The translations under genes were made by a program, and so were the position numbers. Positions 1 through 9,795 of a DNA stretch of 64,000 bases are shown here, piece after piece. Every line of letters begins with the position of its first letter. Within the stretch, counting starts at the first letter, position 1. Origin of the DNA: Streptomyces sp. B1I3 (GTDB lineage Bacteria > Actinomycetota > Actinomycetes > Streptomycetales > Streptomycetaceae); the NCBI RefSeq assembly GCF_030816615.1, contig NZ_JAUSYD010000001.1, positions 1-64,000 on the forward strand. Reading direction: 5' to 3'. The notes beneath the pieces were generated by a model. That model ran no database searches and was not told the origin of the DNA. It saw only the letters and a list, made by a program, of their open reading frames with translations.

Positions 1-283
1 CCCGCGGAGCGGGTACCATATCGCTGCGCGATATGCAAGCGAAGACGCGGTGCTTCGCACCGCGTGGAGCGCTTCGCGCTCCGGCCGGCTTCGCTCGGCC
101 CAATCCTTTCGCTTCGCTTCAGGATTGAGGGCCCCTCAGGAAGCTTGCTTCGCAAGCTTCCTGAGGGCGGCCGTTTCACGGCCTGTTGTCAGGCTTGGGG
201 TATGACATCGGGTGGGGCCTTCCGCTTCGCTCCAGACCCCTCACCTTTCGGCTTCGCCTCCAGGGCCCGCTTGCGCGGGCGTC
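1..283. repeat. Streptomyces-type telomere (terminal palindromes)
   Basis: Base 1 begins CCCGCGGAGCGGG, which I recognise as the start of archetypal Streptomyces telomeres. A series of hairpins follows: 1-5/9-13, 17-24/28-35, 45-53/57-65, 66-72/76-82 and 83-89/93-100 (one bulge). Further out are 101-107/121-127, a perfect 16-bp stem 133-148/152-167, 169-174/178-183 and 265-270/275-280. Most loops are TTC closed by GC, giving the GCTTCGC signature. In linear replicons these palindromes fold in the single-stranded 3' overhang and template terminal-protein-primed patching. The sequence was matched from memory, not by search. Confidence 0.93.
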
Positions 284-358
284 TGGCTAGGAATGGCGGA
301 GGGTCTTCCTTCTGTGCTTGTGGTGCCACCCGGCGTCTGTGGCCCGAAGATGAGCCTC

Positions 359-538
359 CTACTGGCCCCTCTCTTCGAAGACGCGCCGCGCCACGGCTGC
401 CTCGTCATCCACCAATCCGACCGTCTCGGGCAGCCCCAGCGCCGTACCGCAGTGCTCGCACAGCTTTCCGTCCCCGGCAGGCGTACCGCATGCCTTACAG
501 AACCGTTGGGTTTCCTGATGTTCTGTTTCTTCGGTCAT
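359..538 (-). CDS. small zinc-ribbon protein
   Basis: The 59-residue product has two CxxC knuckles (FCKACG and LCEHCG) about 15 residues apart, which predicts one bound zinc. The rest is an acidic tail. I chose the ATG at 538 because GAGGACGGA lies just upstream; a longer in-frame version starting at 625 has a low-complexity N-terminus. The gene sits between the telomere hairpins and the terminal helicase and points towards the telomere. Function is unknown; a role at the chromosome end is only suggested by position. Confidence 0.45.
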   Translation of the reverse strand: MTEETEHQETQRFCKACGTPAGDGKLCEHCGTALGLPETVGLVDDEAAVARRVFEERGQ

Positions 539-773
539 GACGCTTCCGTCCTCTGGTGTATGCGAGTGGGTACGTGGCCGGGTACCCACGAGTTGTCCTT
601 TGATTCCTGTCAGTCTCTGCTTCATTTTCAGATCTCGGATAGACTCTGGACTCGTAACGTGGCGCCACCGGAGACTGGTATCGATTCCGGCGGTCGGCGC
701 GGTTTATCTCGGTAACCGCTTCTGATTCTCGCCGCTCGTACGAAACGGCCCCTCAGGAGAAAGCAGACCAGGT

Positions 774-3354
774 ATGGCAGCGAAGGAACTCCGCCCGCAC
801 CAGCGGGAAGCCGTTGACGCGGTCCTCCGTGCTCTTGAGTTGCCGGCAGACTCGCTCGTGCCCGAGCGCGGCCTCCGGACACAGGTACTCATGGCGACCG
901 GGTCCGGGGAAAACGCTGGTAGCTGCCCGCAGCGCGCAGGAGCTCCACGCGGGCCGGGTGCTGATCCTCGTGCCCTCGCTGGACCTGCTCGCCCAAACCG
1001 AGGCAGCCTGGCGCGAGGGAGGCCGCCGGGGGCCGATGTTCGGGGTGTCCTCCCTGCGGGGTGAGGAAGCTGTCTTCCCCAACACCACGGACGTGGGCGA
1101 GCTGCTGGAGTGGACGCGAGGCCTGGACAAGGTCACCGTGTACGCCACGTACGCCAGCCTGGGGCTGGGCACGCTGGAGCGGGCACACGCCGCAGGCCTT
1201 GCTGCCTGGGACCTGATCGTGGTCGACGAGGCGCACCGGACGTCGGGGCGGATCGGGAAGCCATGGGCAGTCGTGCACGACAACCAGAAGATCCCGTCCT
1301 TGCGCCGGTTGTACATGACGGCCACCCCGCGGTTGTGGCAGCTCGGGGACGCGGACGAGGCCGGCGCGCCCGGTGAGCTGGTAGCGAGCATGGACGACGA
1401 CCCGGGCGGCCCCTTCGGCAGTCGCTGCTTCACCTTGACACTCTCGGAAGCCGTCGACCGAGGAATCTGTGCCCCCTACCAGGTCGTATGCGTCGACGTC
1501 ACCGACACCCAGCTCCAAGCCGCGCAGCTCCTAGGTGCCGAAGGCCGCTCCGAACAGGTCCGCGGAGCGCGACTCGCAGCCCTGCAGACCGCGCTGATGA
1601 AGGCCTCCTCAGAGGAGGATTTCCGGCGCACGCTGGCCTTCCACCACCTCGTCGCAGAAGCCGAAGCCTTCGCCGCCGGCCTCCCCGACATCGCCGCGCA
1701 GCTGCACGCCGCCGAACCGGAACTCTACCCGCGCACGATCTGGGCGGACTGGCTGTGCGGCGAGCACAAACCGCTCCACCGCCGCCGCGTCCTGGACGAG
1801 TTCGCCGCAGGGATAACCGCGGACGGCACCATCGTGGAGAAGGGCTACCTGAGCTCCGTGAGAGTGCTCGGCGAGGGCGTGGACACGAAGAACTGCGACT
1901 CCGTGTACTTCGCGGACGTACGCGGCTCCATGCCCGACCTTGTCCAAGCCGTCGGCCGGGCGTTGCGGATGCAGCCGGGCGAGGGAAAGACCGCCTCGCT
2001 CGTGGTGCCGGTCCTGCTCGGGCCCGGCGAAACAGCCGACAACATGCTCACCTCCCGCGCATACGGCGGCCTCGCCAAACTGCTGGAGGCGCTGCGGGCG
2101 CACGACACCAGGGTTGTAGAACAGCTCGCCGAACAGCAAGCTCCAAGCGGCGTCAGGGGCGTACAAAGCCGCAACGGGGAGCAGGAAGGCGAGAATCGCT
2201 GGAGTGGCCGGCTGTCGGTGCCGGCCCGGGAACTGCTGAAGTTCAGCACCCCACGCGACCCGGCCGCCTTGGCCGCGTTCATCAACCTGCGCGTCCTCAA
2301 CCCCGAACACCAACACTGGCGGCGCGGAATCGAAGCCGCCGTCATCTACAAACAGCTCCACGGCGACCTACGCGTCCCGTTCACCTACCGCGTCCCAGAA
2401 GCAGCACAGGAGGCTCCAACAGCCGCACGGGAGGCTCAGGAGACCGTGGGCGGGGAAACCGAGCAGTGGCCGGCCTCGCTCGCCGGGTTTCCCCTCGGGC
2501 AGTGGACCGCCGACGCCAGGCGCTTCTACGCCCGCGGCACCATGGACGCAGACCGCGTCGAACAACTCGAGAAGCTCGGCATGATCTGGTCACACTTCGA
2601 CGTCGCCTGGGAAGAAGGCCTTGCCGCCGCCCGTGCGTGGGCAACCGAACACGGCCACCTCCTCGCCCCGCTGGACGCCACCCACCAGGGCGCAAAGGTG
2701 GGCATCTTTTTGAAGAATGCGCGGGCCGCCGCCCGCAAGGCCGCCGAGATCGAACAGCGGCGGGCCGAGGGGCTGCCGGTGGAGTCGTCGGCCGGGGCCT
2801 TGTCGGACGAGCGGCGTGAGCAGCTGGAGGAGATCGACGCGTCCTGGCGCCCGAGCTGGCCGGTGACCTGGCAGCGGTGCTTCCACCTGGTCCGGATGCA
2901 TCTCGACGCTGGCGAGGCACTGCCCACCAAGACGCGCCAGGTCCTGCGCCAAGGCGAGGACCTCGGACGATGGGTACAGGCACAGCAGCTCGGATGGGAC
3001 AAACTGACGTCCGTGCAGCAGTGGATGTGCGAACACGTCCTTGGAATACAACCCGCCAGAGATGAGGACAAGCCGAAACCGCGCACGAGCCAGGCGGAGA
3101 AGTGGGCCATGCACTACACCGCCGCCAAGCAGTACTACGAACGCGAAGGCCACCTCCAGGTCCCGCGCAAACACATCGAAACAATCACCGCCACAGAGGC
3201 CAGCGGCCGCGACGGCGGAGGCCACGACGACCAGGAGCAGCGGATCGTGCAGCTCAAGCTAGGGGCCTGGGTCAGCAACCAACGAAGCAGGGCCGCCACA
3301 CTGCCCCCGGAACGTGCGGAGCAGCTGTCCAAAATCGGCATGCGCTGGACGTAA
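774..3354 (+). pseudogene. ttrA: telomere-adjacent superfamily 2 helicase (TtrA-like), frameshifted in Walker A
   Basis: The start at 774 gives MAAKELRPHQREAV, the usual helicase Q-motif region, preceded by AGGAGA. The reading then leaves frame inside Walker A: a four-G run at 906-909 gives ATGSGENAG instead of ATGSGKT. Dropping one G restores ATGSGKTLVAARS and an open frame to 3354, about 860 residues. Visible motifs are DEAH (VVDEAHRT), TATPRLW, and motif VI in the region of QAVGRALRM. The C-terminal third has repeated W-rich helicase-associated segments (GIEAAVIYKQLHGDL, WEEGLAAARAWATEHGHL, HYTAAKQYYEREGHL). TtrA-type helicases sit at Streptomyces ends and are linked to conjugal transfer. 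A single-base error or a real inactivation would look the same. Confidence 0.85.
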
Positions 3355-3863
3355 TGACACCGCCATCCCCGCGGCCAGGCGCTCCCGGTCGGACATCTGC
3401 TCGGACGACTGCGTCCCTGGCAGCGCCTGGACGGCAGGCCGAACGGATCCGCATCAGCGGGGCGTGGGTAAGAGATCTCGAACTTGAGACAGCATCGCCC
3501 TCTACGTGCCGCCGGATTCCCCGCGCCGCCTGAGTGGCAGGGTGTCACGGCCCGGGGCGGGTGGTTGGTGCCTGGCGCCGGCGACGGAACTCTCGTCCCT
3601 GGCGCCTGCCTGCGGGACGAGCACGACGCCGGGAGGATGCGGGGCGGTGGAGCGGCCGCGAGTTCGAGACAGTGGTCCTACCCGCCTCTGACTTGCGGGT
3701 CAGCCGACGTTGACGACCTGGACCTCCCGTACATCGCCGGTGGCTTGTCGACGTACGGGCCGCGGTGAACGTCCCGCTGTCGCGGCCGCGCCTCCTCACC
3801 TTTTGGAGCTGGAGAAGTCGGCCCAAGCTACTTGTTGCAGGGCAGTAAAGCCTGTTTGGGGGA
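3355..3863. other. no recognisable gene
   Basis: About 500 bases between the helicase stop and the HEAT-repeat gene. The short open frames here have low-complexity translations, no convincing ribosome-binding site and no family I recognise. No strong hairpin was found. Confidence 0.5.
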
Positions 3864-5138
3864 TCAACTCGTGGTCGCGCGGCAACCCTGAGCATGCACC
3901 CCGCCGCCCCGCAGCAGCCGGACCGCCGCGACCTGCTGGTGGCGCGGACGGTCCTCGGCCAGGAGCCCGCACAGCAGCTCCTGCGGTAGGCGGTCGGCGG
4001 TCGGCAACAGGGCCGCAGTCGCTTGCCGGACCACCGCCGCCGACGGGTCGTTCAGCAGCGGTCGCACGTCATCGATGCGGACCGCATCCAGCGCCCGCAG
4101 CCCCGCTACCGAACAGGCGCGTACGCCGGGGACCGAGTGCGCGAGGAGCACTCGGATCAGGTCCGCATCCTCACGCACCCCGCACTCGCCGAGGCCCACT
4201 GCGGCAGCGGGCTGGGCCGCTGGGTCGGCGCACAGCGTGCGGTACAGCGGCGCCGGGTCGGTGCCGCCCTGCCGCAGCACCCACCGGGCGCACGCCCGTA
4301 CCACGGCGGACCGGTCGGTGAGATACGGCTTTGCGTCGGTGTGACGGCCGATCCGGCGTAGCGCGGTCACCCCGGCCGACCTGACCCGGGGTTGCCGGGA
4401 CCCAAGCAGGTGGACCACGACCTCGGTGAACTCGTCGAAGGTGCCCTCGCCGAGGGCGGCCACGGCCGCTTCAGCGCAGAGGTTCTGCACGACGACGTCG
4501 CGGTGGCGGGCGGCGGTCTGAGCGAGGCGCGCCGTGGGGAGGAGCCGCCTCTCGACGGCGATGTGGTGCGCGAGGCGGACGGTGGCCCGGTCGCCGCTGC
4601 CGAGCAGTGCTTCGGCGTGTGCGGGCGGGCCCGTACGCAGCGCCCCGGCCAGCAACTCGTGGGCGAAGCCGCCCTGCGGGCGGCGACCGACCCGCAGGAT
4701 CAGTGCGGCGTGCGCGACCAGCCGGTGCGAGGGTGCCTCGGCCAGGAGCACGCGGGCCCGTTCGCGTACCGGACTCGCCCAGTCCGCGCAGCGAATAACG
4801 ACCAGCGCAAGCAGAGCCAGCCGCTGTCCGGCATGGCCCAGCGCGGCCTCGCGAATTCGGCCGTCGGGGTGGCAGAGGGCAAGGGCTAGCTCGGTGTCAC
4901 CGGGCTCCCGGCGCCACGTGACAGTGAGCAGCGACGCATCCAGGCCCCAGCTCAGCCGCCGCCCGGACAGTGACGCCTTCGAGTGGAACAGCTCCGGTCG
5001 CTGCCGGGCCAGTGCACGCACCCCGACGTCGAGGTCGGTCCAGGACTTTGGGTCCGTCACGTCGAGCGCCTGGTCCAGAGCAACTCCAGCTGTCAGGCGC
5101 CTGACAGGCTCGCACGACTCGTCTTCGCTGGTCAGCAT
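3864..5138 (-). CDS. HEAT-repeat protein
   Basis: 424 residues made of tandem helical repeats of about 30 residues with the pattern (D/H)PxxxVRxxAxxxLxx, for example SPVRERARVLLAEA, PRVRSAGVTALRRIG, SAVVRACARWVL, PGVRACSVAGLRAL and SAAVVRQATAALL. This is the HEAT/armadillo type that usually makes protein contacts. There is no signal peptide or membrane segment. The ATG at 5138 has no clear Shine-Dalgarno sequence. The last 15 residues (GGGVHAQGCRATTS) lose the repeat pattern, so the 3' end may have been cut by rearrangement. The fold is clear; the function is not. Confidence 0.75.
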   Translation of the reverse strand: MLTSEDESCEPVRRLTAGVALDQALDVTDPKSWTDLDVGVRALARQRPELFHSKASLSGRRLSWGLDASLLTVTWRREPGDTELALALCHPDGRIREAALGHAGQRLALLALVVIRCADWASPVRERARVLLAEAPSHRLVAHAALILRVGRRPQGGFAHELLAGALRTGPPAHAEALLGSGDRATVRLAHHIAVERRLLPTARLAQTAARHRDVVVQNLCAEAAVAALGEGTFDEFTEVVVHLLGSRQPRVRSAGVTALRRIGRHTDAKPYLTDRSAVVRACARWVLRQGGTDPAPLYRTLCADPAAQPAAAVGLGECGVREDADLIRVLLAHSVPGVRACSVAGLRALDAVRIDDVRPLLNDPSAAVVRQATAALLPTADRLPQELLCGLLAEDRPRHQQVAAVRLLRGGGVHAQGCRATTS

Positions 5139-5180
5139 GGAGGAACCGTAGTAGTGCCCTGCTAGGTTCTGCCTCTAATT

Positions 5181-5765
5181 TTGTTGCGGGGTGGGGGTGG
5201 TTGTACGTCCCCGAGGAAGAACGCGAAACACAGCAGCCTAGCCCCGGAGTACCACCACCTGCCGCCCCGACCGCCCGAGCCCGGCCACCGCACCCACGGG
5301 GTCCGGCACTTCCACGGCTGCTACTCGGTCGGTGACGACACGCTCTGGGGCATCAACCGGCGAAAGAAGGGCGCCGGCAACACGCTGGCCGCCCTCAGAT
5401 CGATCCGGGCGGCCCGCCCAGACGGCGCCCCCATCTACGTGATCTTGGACAACCTGTCCGCGCACAAGGGTGAGAAGATCCGCGCCTGGGCCAAAAAGCA
5501 CCGGGTCGTACTGTGCTTCACACCGACCTACGCGTCCTGGGCAAATCCGATCGAGGCGCACTTCGGGCCGCTGCGGCAGTTCACCATCGCCAACTCGAAC
5601 CACCCCAACCACACGGTCCAGACCCGGGCTCTGCACGTCTACCTGCGCTGGCGCAACGCCAACGCCCGCCATCGAGATGTCCTGGCGGCCGAACGCCGCG
5701 AACGCGCCCGTGTCCGCAGCGAGAAGGGCGTCCGCTGGGGCGGACGAGCGCGGATGGCAGCCTGA
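5181..5765 (+). pseudogene. IS630-family transposase, C-terminal remnant
   Basis: Recognised by the DDE catalytic core: the second aspartate in VILDNLSAHKGEKIR and the glutamate in YASWANPIEAHFGPL, followed by an RWRNANAR tail. The first catalytic aspartate and the N-terminal helix-turn-helix half are missing. The first 45 residues of the open frame do not fit the family, which suggests an upstream frameshift or deletion. It is non-functional as it stands. Confidence 0.75.
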
Positions 5766-6005
5766 TCACTCGCTGACATCCAAGGTCGCGTGGTCCGCGA
5801 CTCCCAATTCAGACAGCACAGCCCGGAGCCGCTCCAGGACCGCGGTCGCGTCCGAGCCCTCCGCGATCTCAAGGTCAAGATGGCAACGGCCCATGCCGCT
5901 GCCCGCGCCCGTGATCTCACCGTCGAACTCGAACGCCGCTTCCAACGCCTCCTCGACCTCATCACGGTCGACCGGCAGCCCCACGAAGACGATCTCCACA
6001 AACAC
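5766..6005 (-). CDS. small conserved-looking protein
   Basis: 79 residues with an alternating beta/alpha pattern (FVEIVFVGLPVDRDEVEEAL ... ATAVLERLRAVLSELGVADH), which suggests a compact alpha/beta fold. The frame extends to 6023, but GGAGG followed by six bases supports the GTG at 6005 as start. It abuts the transposase remnant tail to tail. I do not recognise the family. Codon use looks normal for the organism, so I take it as a real gene. Confidence 0.55.
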   Translation of the reverse strand: MFVEIVFVGLPVDRDEVEEALEAAFEFDGEITGAGSGMGRCHLDLEIAEGSDATAVLERLRAVLSELGVADHATLDVSE

Positions 6006-6050
6006 TACGGTCCTCCGTCTCACCCCGGCGAACCTTAGCGGTCACAGCAC

Positions 6051-6895
6051 TAGGCAAACTTTCTCGGATCATGTTCTGAGCCAGATGGCGAGGGCTGCGA
6101 GTGTGACGGTGCCGAGGTAGATGTAGGCGCGCTTCTCGTAGCGGGTCGCCACGGCACGGAAGCCTTTGAGGCGGTTGATGGTGCGTTCGACGGTGCTGCG
6201 TTTCTTGTAGCGCTCGCTGTCGAAACCGGTCGGTCGTCCGCCTCGGGAGCCTCGGATCTTGCGGTGTCTCTGCTGGTCGAGACGTTCGGGGATCGTGTGC
6301 GGGATGCCGCGTCGTCGCAGGTAGCGACGGTTCCTGCGGGAGGTGCAGGCCGTGTCCGCCAGGACACGGTCGGGCCGGGTACGAGGTCGGCAGACTCCGG
6401 GTCGGGGCACCGATACCTGCTCCAGGACCCGCTCGAGCTGGGGTCCGTCACCGTAGTGTCCGGGGGTCAGGACGAAGGCGAGGGGCCTGCAGCGTCCTTC
6501 GGCGACGAGGTGGATTGTGGTGGTGAATCCTCCGCGGGAACGTCCCAGGCATTCGCCGATCTGACCACCGCCTCCAGACGGGTGGTCAGCTTCCGCAGTA
6601 CCGGATCGACCTGGTTCGTCCCCCGCTTGGCCCCCCTTTGAGGGACGGCGGCCGGGGCCGCTTTCCTCGCACCGGCGGCATGCTGGTGAGCCCGCACGGC
6701 TGTCGATGCCGCCCGCCGCGTCCTCCGCTGCCTGTATGCGGGACAGCAGCATCTGCCACGTACCATCCGCTGACCAGCGACGATGCCGTTGATAGACCGT
6801 CTACCACGGCCCGAATCGCTCCGGCAGATCCCGCCACTGCACACCGGTCCGACCAACACCTCACCCACGTCACGAGATCCGAGAAACAGTGCCTA
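6051..6895 (-). mobile_element. IS5-family insertion sequence, decayed
   Basis: An element of about 840 bp bounded by near-identical inverted ends. The left end 6051-6070 and the reverse complement of 6876-6895 match at 17 of 20 positions and share TTTCTCGGATC. TA occurs on both outer sides (YTAR context), as in the IS427 group. The transposase runs leftwards in pieces: WRDLPERFG region, AHQHAAGARK, GRSRGGFTTTIHLVAEG, and the C-terminal KKRSTVERTINRLKGFR. These lie in at least three frames with an internal deletion around the first catalytic aspartate, so it is inactive. It splits an older integrase gene, the remainder of which follows at 6897. Confidence 0.75.
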
Positions 6896-6896
6896 A

Positions 6897-7384
6897 GCCG
6901 CCTGGTCATCGCCCTGGTGGCCGTTCACGCTCTGCCTGGTGAAGAACTCCGCACGATTCGGACAACCGATCTCAACCTTGCCCGCGGCACCCTCGAAGTC
7001 CGCCGCGGCTTGCTGCGGCACACCCTCTACCTAAAAGAATTTAGCCACCGACTCGCCAGCGAGTGGCTCGCCTACCGCTACCACCGCTGGCCAGCATCGA
7101 CGAGCCTCCATCTTCTCGTCAGTCAGAAGACGGCCCTCGACCCGGATCATCCGGTGGTCAGTAGAACATTGCTTCGCAGGACCCTCCCCAAGGACGTCAC
7201 GCTCGTCGGCCTGCGGCAGGACCGCATGCTCAACGAGGCGTTGGCCACCGGTGATCCCCTCAAGCTGATGCGGCTTTTCGGGATCACCGCACAGACCGCC
7301 ATGCGCTATGTCGGCGCCGCCTGCCCGGAGCGCACCGCGAAACTGCCCAGGTTGCGGGCCCGCTCCGAGCCCGATGCCAGCTGA
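6897..7384 (+). pseudogene. integrase-like protein, 3' fragment interrupted by the IS5 element
   Basis: Reads in one frame from the IS boundary: LVAVHALPGEELRTIRTTDL, LARGTLEVRRGLLRHTLYL, LASEWLAYRYHRWP, then GDPLKLMRLFGITAQTAMRYVGAA and a stop. The order (a catalytic-domain opening with GEELRTIRTTDL, then a helix ending TAQTAMRYV) resembles the C-terminal half of Streptomyces tyrosine recombinases that come in sets. The active-site RHR residues are not all evident. The N-terminal half is absent from the other side of the insertion sequence. Confidence 0.5.
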
Positions 7385-7426
7385 AAGCCCGTGGCGGTGT
7401 AGCAGTGGGTCCGGCATCATCCCCAT

Positions 7427-8056
7427 GTGATTGTGATGCAACCCGTACTGGAGATCTCCGCAGCCGACGACTTCGCGCTCTGGCCTGTTGGCGAGCACAA
7501 GTCATATGGCTACCTCGTGCTAAACGGGGAGCTCACTCCGGCGGAGGTCGGCACGGCGGTTATGCAGATCGCCGACTGCAACGACTTCGACCCGGAGGAG
7601 GAGCACGGGCCGTGCCCGACCGACCCGCTCGGCGCCTTCCTGCGCGGCTTGCTCGCCATGCCTGACTTGTTCGCCGCCGGCGGCTTCCGGGTGACCGACA
7701 ACGCCACCGACACCGTCTTCGTCGAGCCGGGCTGCTGCAACGGCCTGGAGACCTGGCGCGACTGGCTGGAGGTGCTCAACGGCACCGGCTGCTCCTACTT
7801 CGGCCACGATCCGTCCTCGATGGCCGAACGTCTTGGCGACATCGTCCGGCTGACGCTCGACGCCCACGAGACGGACAGCAGCCCGGTGATCGAGCTGTCG
7901 GTAGACCAGGTACGCACGCTCGTCATCGGCGCCCAGCAGGATTTGCAGGACTTCCTCAGCCTTGCCGAAACCTGGGCTGAACAACACCTGCCAGCACACG
8001 CTGCCGCCGTCACTGCCGCCCTGGCACGGGCACTGGACCTGGCGCCAACACCATGA
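7427..8056 (+). CDS. hypothetical protein, first gene of a two-gene operon
   Basis: 209 residues, soluble and acidic. It has a Cys pair in VFVEPGCCNGLETWRDWLEV and a C-terminal helical region (VDQVRTLVIGAQQDLQDFLSLAETWAEQ, quoted in part as QQDLQDFLSLAETW). The start is uncertain: GTG at 7427 or ATG at 7436, neither with a good ribosome-binding site, so a leaderless transcript is possible. Its stop overlaps the next start by four bases (ATGA), so the two proteins are probably made together. Family not recognised. Confidence 0.6.
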   Translation: MIVMQPVLEISAADDFALWPVGEHKSYGYLVLNGELTPAEVGTAVMQIADCNDFDPEEEHGPCPTDPLGAFLRGLLAMPDLFAAGGFRVTDNATDTVFVEPGCCNGLETWRDWLEVLNGTGCSYFGHDPSSMAERLGDIVRLTLDAHETDSSPVIELSVDQVRTLVIGAQQDLQDFLSLAETWAEQHLPAHAAAVTAALARALDLAPTP

Positions 8057-8706
8057 CCAGCTTCCTGACCCACCGAGCGCACGTGCACGACGCCCGGCTC
8101 CCCCTCCACCGGCGGCACAGCGCGTTGCGCACTTGCCTCACCGTTTTTGCTCCCTACGGCTTGCGGGCGACATACCACCACCTCACGCTCAGCGCCGCGA
8201 TCCCCCGTCGGTTGGAGGCGGACCCGGACGCGCTGGCGCGGGCGGTGGAGGAACTGCACGACGCGCGGGTGCTGTGGCTCGTGCGGGCAGACGAGTACGC
8301 CGCGCAACGCCGGGCGGAAAAGCAGGCTGGGCGGCGGGCTGTACCGAACCCTCGGCCGTGGTGGCTGCAGAGCTGGTGGGAAAGCCCCGACTGTGCCTGG
8401 TTCGAAGACCCGTTTCGCCACCCGTCGCTGCGACTGTCCGAGTACGTCCGGCGGCAGAACGCGATTTTGGACGGTGCCGAGCCGCCCGGCTGCCCGGCTT
8501 GCGGGGATGAGGGACCACGAGTGCTGAGCTCGACCGGGCACGGTTGGGTCGAGCTGTGCCGTGGGTGCGCGCGGGCGCTGGCGCCATGTCCGTGCGGGCA
8601 GCGGCACCGGTTCGTGCCGGAAACCCCGTTCAACTGGAACGAAATCTGGCAACGGGCGCACATGAGTGATGACGGCACGCCGAACCCACATTGGCCTGCC
8701 GGGTAG
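8053..8706 (+). CDS. hypothetical protein with C-terminal zinc-ribbon cysteines
   Basis: 217 residues, translationally coupled to the preceding gene. The N-terminal half is helical with WL-rich segments. The C-terminal half has CPACG, then LCRGCARAL and CPCGQRH, a spacing that could hold one or two zinc ions. No catalytic motif is visible. The operon sits between integrase remnants, so it may be cargo of a lost mobile element; that is inference. Confidence 0.6.
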   Translation: MTSFLTHRAHVHDARLPLHRRHSALRTCLTVFAPYGLRATYHHLTLSAAIPRRLEADPDALARAVEELHDARVLWLVRADEYAAQRRAEKQAGRRAVPNPRPWWLQSWWESPDCAWFEDPFRHPSLRLSEYVRRQNAILDGAEPPGCPACGDEGPRVLSSTGHGWVELCRGCARALAPCPCGQRHRFVPETPFNWNEIWQRAHMSDDGTPNPHWPAG

Positions 8707-8772
8707 CCAGTTGGATCGGCAACACGGCGAACGCTCGGAAAATCAGATTCCGGCAGCTTCGCCGGAACCCGC

Positions 8773-9300
8773 GTGCGGGACCGCCGCAGCTATCAACTGA
8801 CGCGCAGGTTCCGGCCTGCCAGCGTTCAGGCATCTCGGTACCCGCGCGCTTACGACGCCGACAAGTTCAAGGCCATCAACGACGGCCTCGGGTACTCGGC
8901 GGGCGTCACCGCCCTTACGTCGATCGGCGCCCGGCTCACCGCCTGGGCGGGCCAGCACGCCGCCGTAGGCCGCCTCGGAGGCGACGAGTTCGCAGTCGTC
9001 CTTCAGCTGACCCCCGGCCGCCGTGCGCAGCGCCTGGAGCAACTGGTCCGGATGCTGCACACGCCGGTCGTCCTGGACGACGGCCGCACCGTCGACGTCG
9101 CCGCCTCGGTCGGCGCCGTGACGCCGGACGTGCTCGGCACCCACGACCTGACCGCGCTGCAGAGGGCGGTCGATGCCGCTCCCTACGACGGGAAGCACTC
9201 CGGCCGCGCAGTCCTCGCGACCAGGCAGCACGTCACGGTGCCGTCCATCAACGGCCGCCGGGCCGGGCGCCCGGGTACAGCGGTGTGGGGGCGAGCCGCG
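8773..9300 (+). pseudogene. GGDEF (diguanylate cyclase-like) domain remnant
   Basis: The core reads YDADKFKAINDGLGYSAG, then RLGGDEFAVV, then VDVAASVGAV and ALQRAVDAA, matching metal-binding, GGDEF signature and later strands of the domain. Sequence upstream of YDADKF is unlike the family, so the first strand and helix are missing. The end (PSINGRRAGRPGTA) resembles the tail of Streptomyces GGDEF proteins. It probably cannot make c-di-GMP. Confidence 0.65.
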
Positions 9301-9417
9301 TTAGCGCCGCCGAACTCGAGGGCGGCGACTGGATCCGCGGCATCACCATCCGCCAGCGATGTCTCAGCCTCTTGGAGAGGGGATGTTGTAGATCCAGGAT
9401 GTTGGTTAGGTTCGCTG

Positions 9418-9716
9418 CTCTCCAACCGTCTCGCCGTCAGCCGGTCCTGGTGCTGCCCGACGTACAGACCAGGCTGGGCGACCCCGAAGTCGCCGCCGCG
9501 CTCGGTGTCTCCCCCGCGCAGGGCGCCGACCTGCGCGACGGCGAACTTGATATGGGGGTCAGCAACTGCAAGGACCCGCACGACTCGCCGCACAGCGTCC
9601 CGGGCAAGCTCTGCCACGTCGCCCCCACCATGTGCATGGCCTGCGGAAACGTGATCACTCCGAGGGCTCTCGCAGAACTCTCACAGATGAACATTTCTGA
9701 GAATGACGCTGCGTAA
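9418..9716 (+). pseudogene. cysteine-rich integrase-associated protein, 3' fragment
   Basis: The frame encodes LPDVQTRLGDPEVAAALGVS, DGELDMGVSNCKDPHDSPHS, PGKLCHVAPTMCMACGNVIT and ends at a TAA at 9714. The NCxDPxxSP...C...CxxC arrangement is one I associate with proteins encoded beside Streptomyces integrase sets. The frame is open further upstream but overlaps the GGDEF remnant in another register, so only the 3' end is credible. Confidence 0.4.
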
Positions 9717-9795
9717 CCTTGGTTAACGCAACGGAATACCGCCGGAACGACGTCCCGCCGGGGGTCGGCACTCTTGAGTGGCCGGAGCTCTCGGG

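Noticed and set aside
64..540. Long rightward open frames across the telomere hairpins
   Set aside because: Translation follows palindromic GC-rich DNA, with no ribosome-binding site and no protein-like composition.
3864..5151. Rightward open frames opposite the HEAT-repeat gene
   Set aside because: They are antisense to a clear repeat protein and have Arg/Pro-rich translations typical of high-GC shadow frames.
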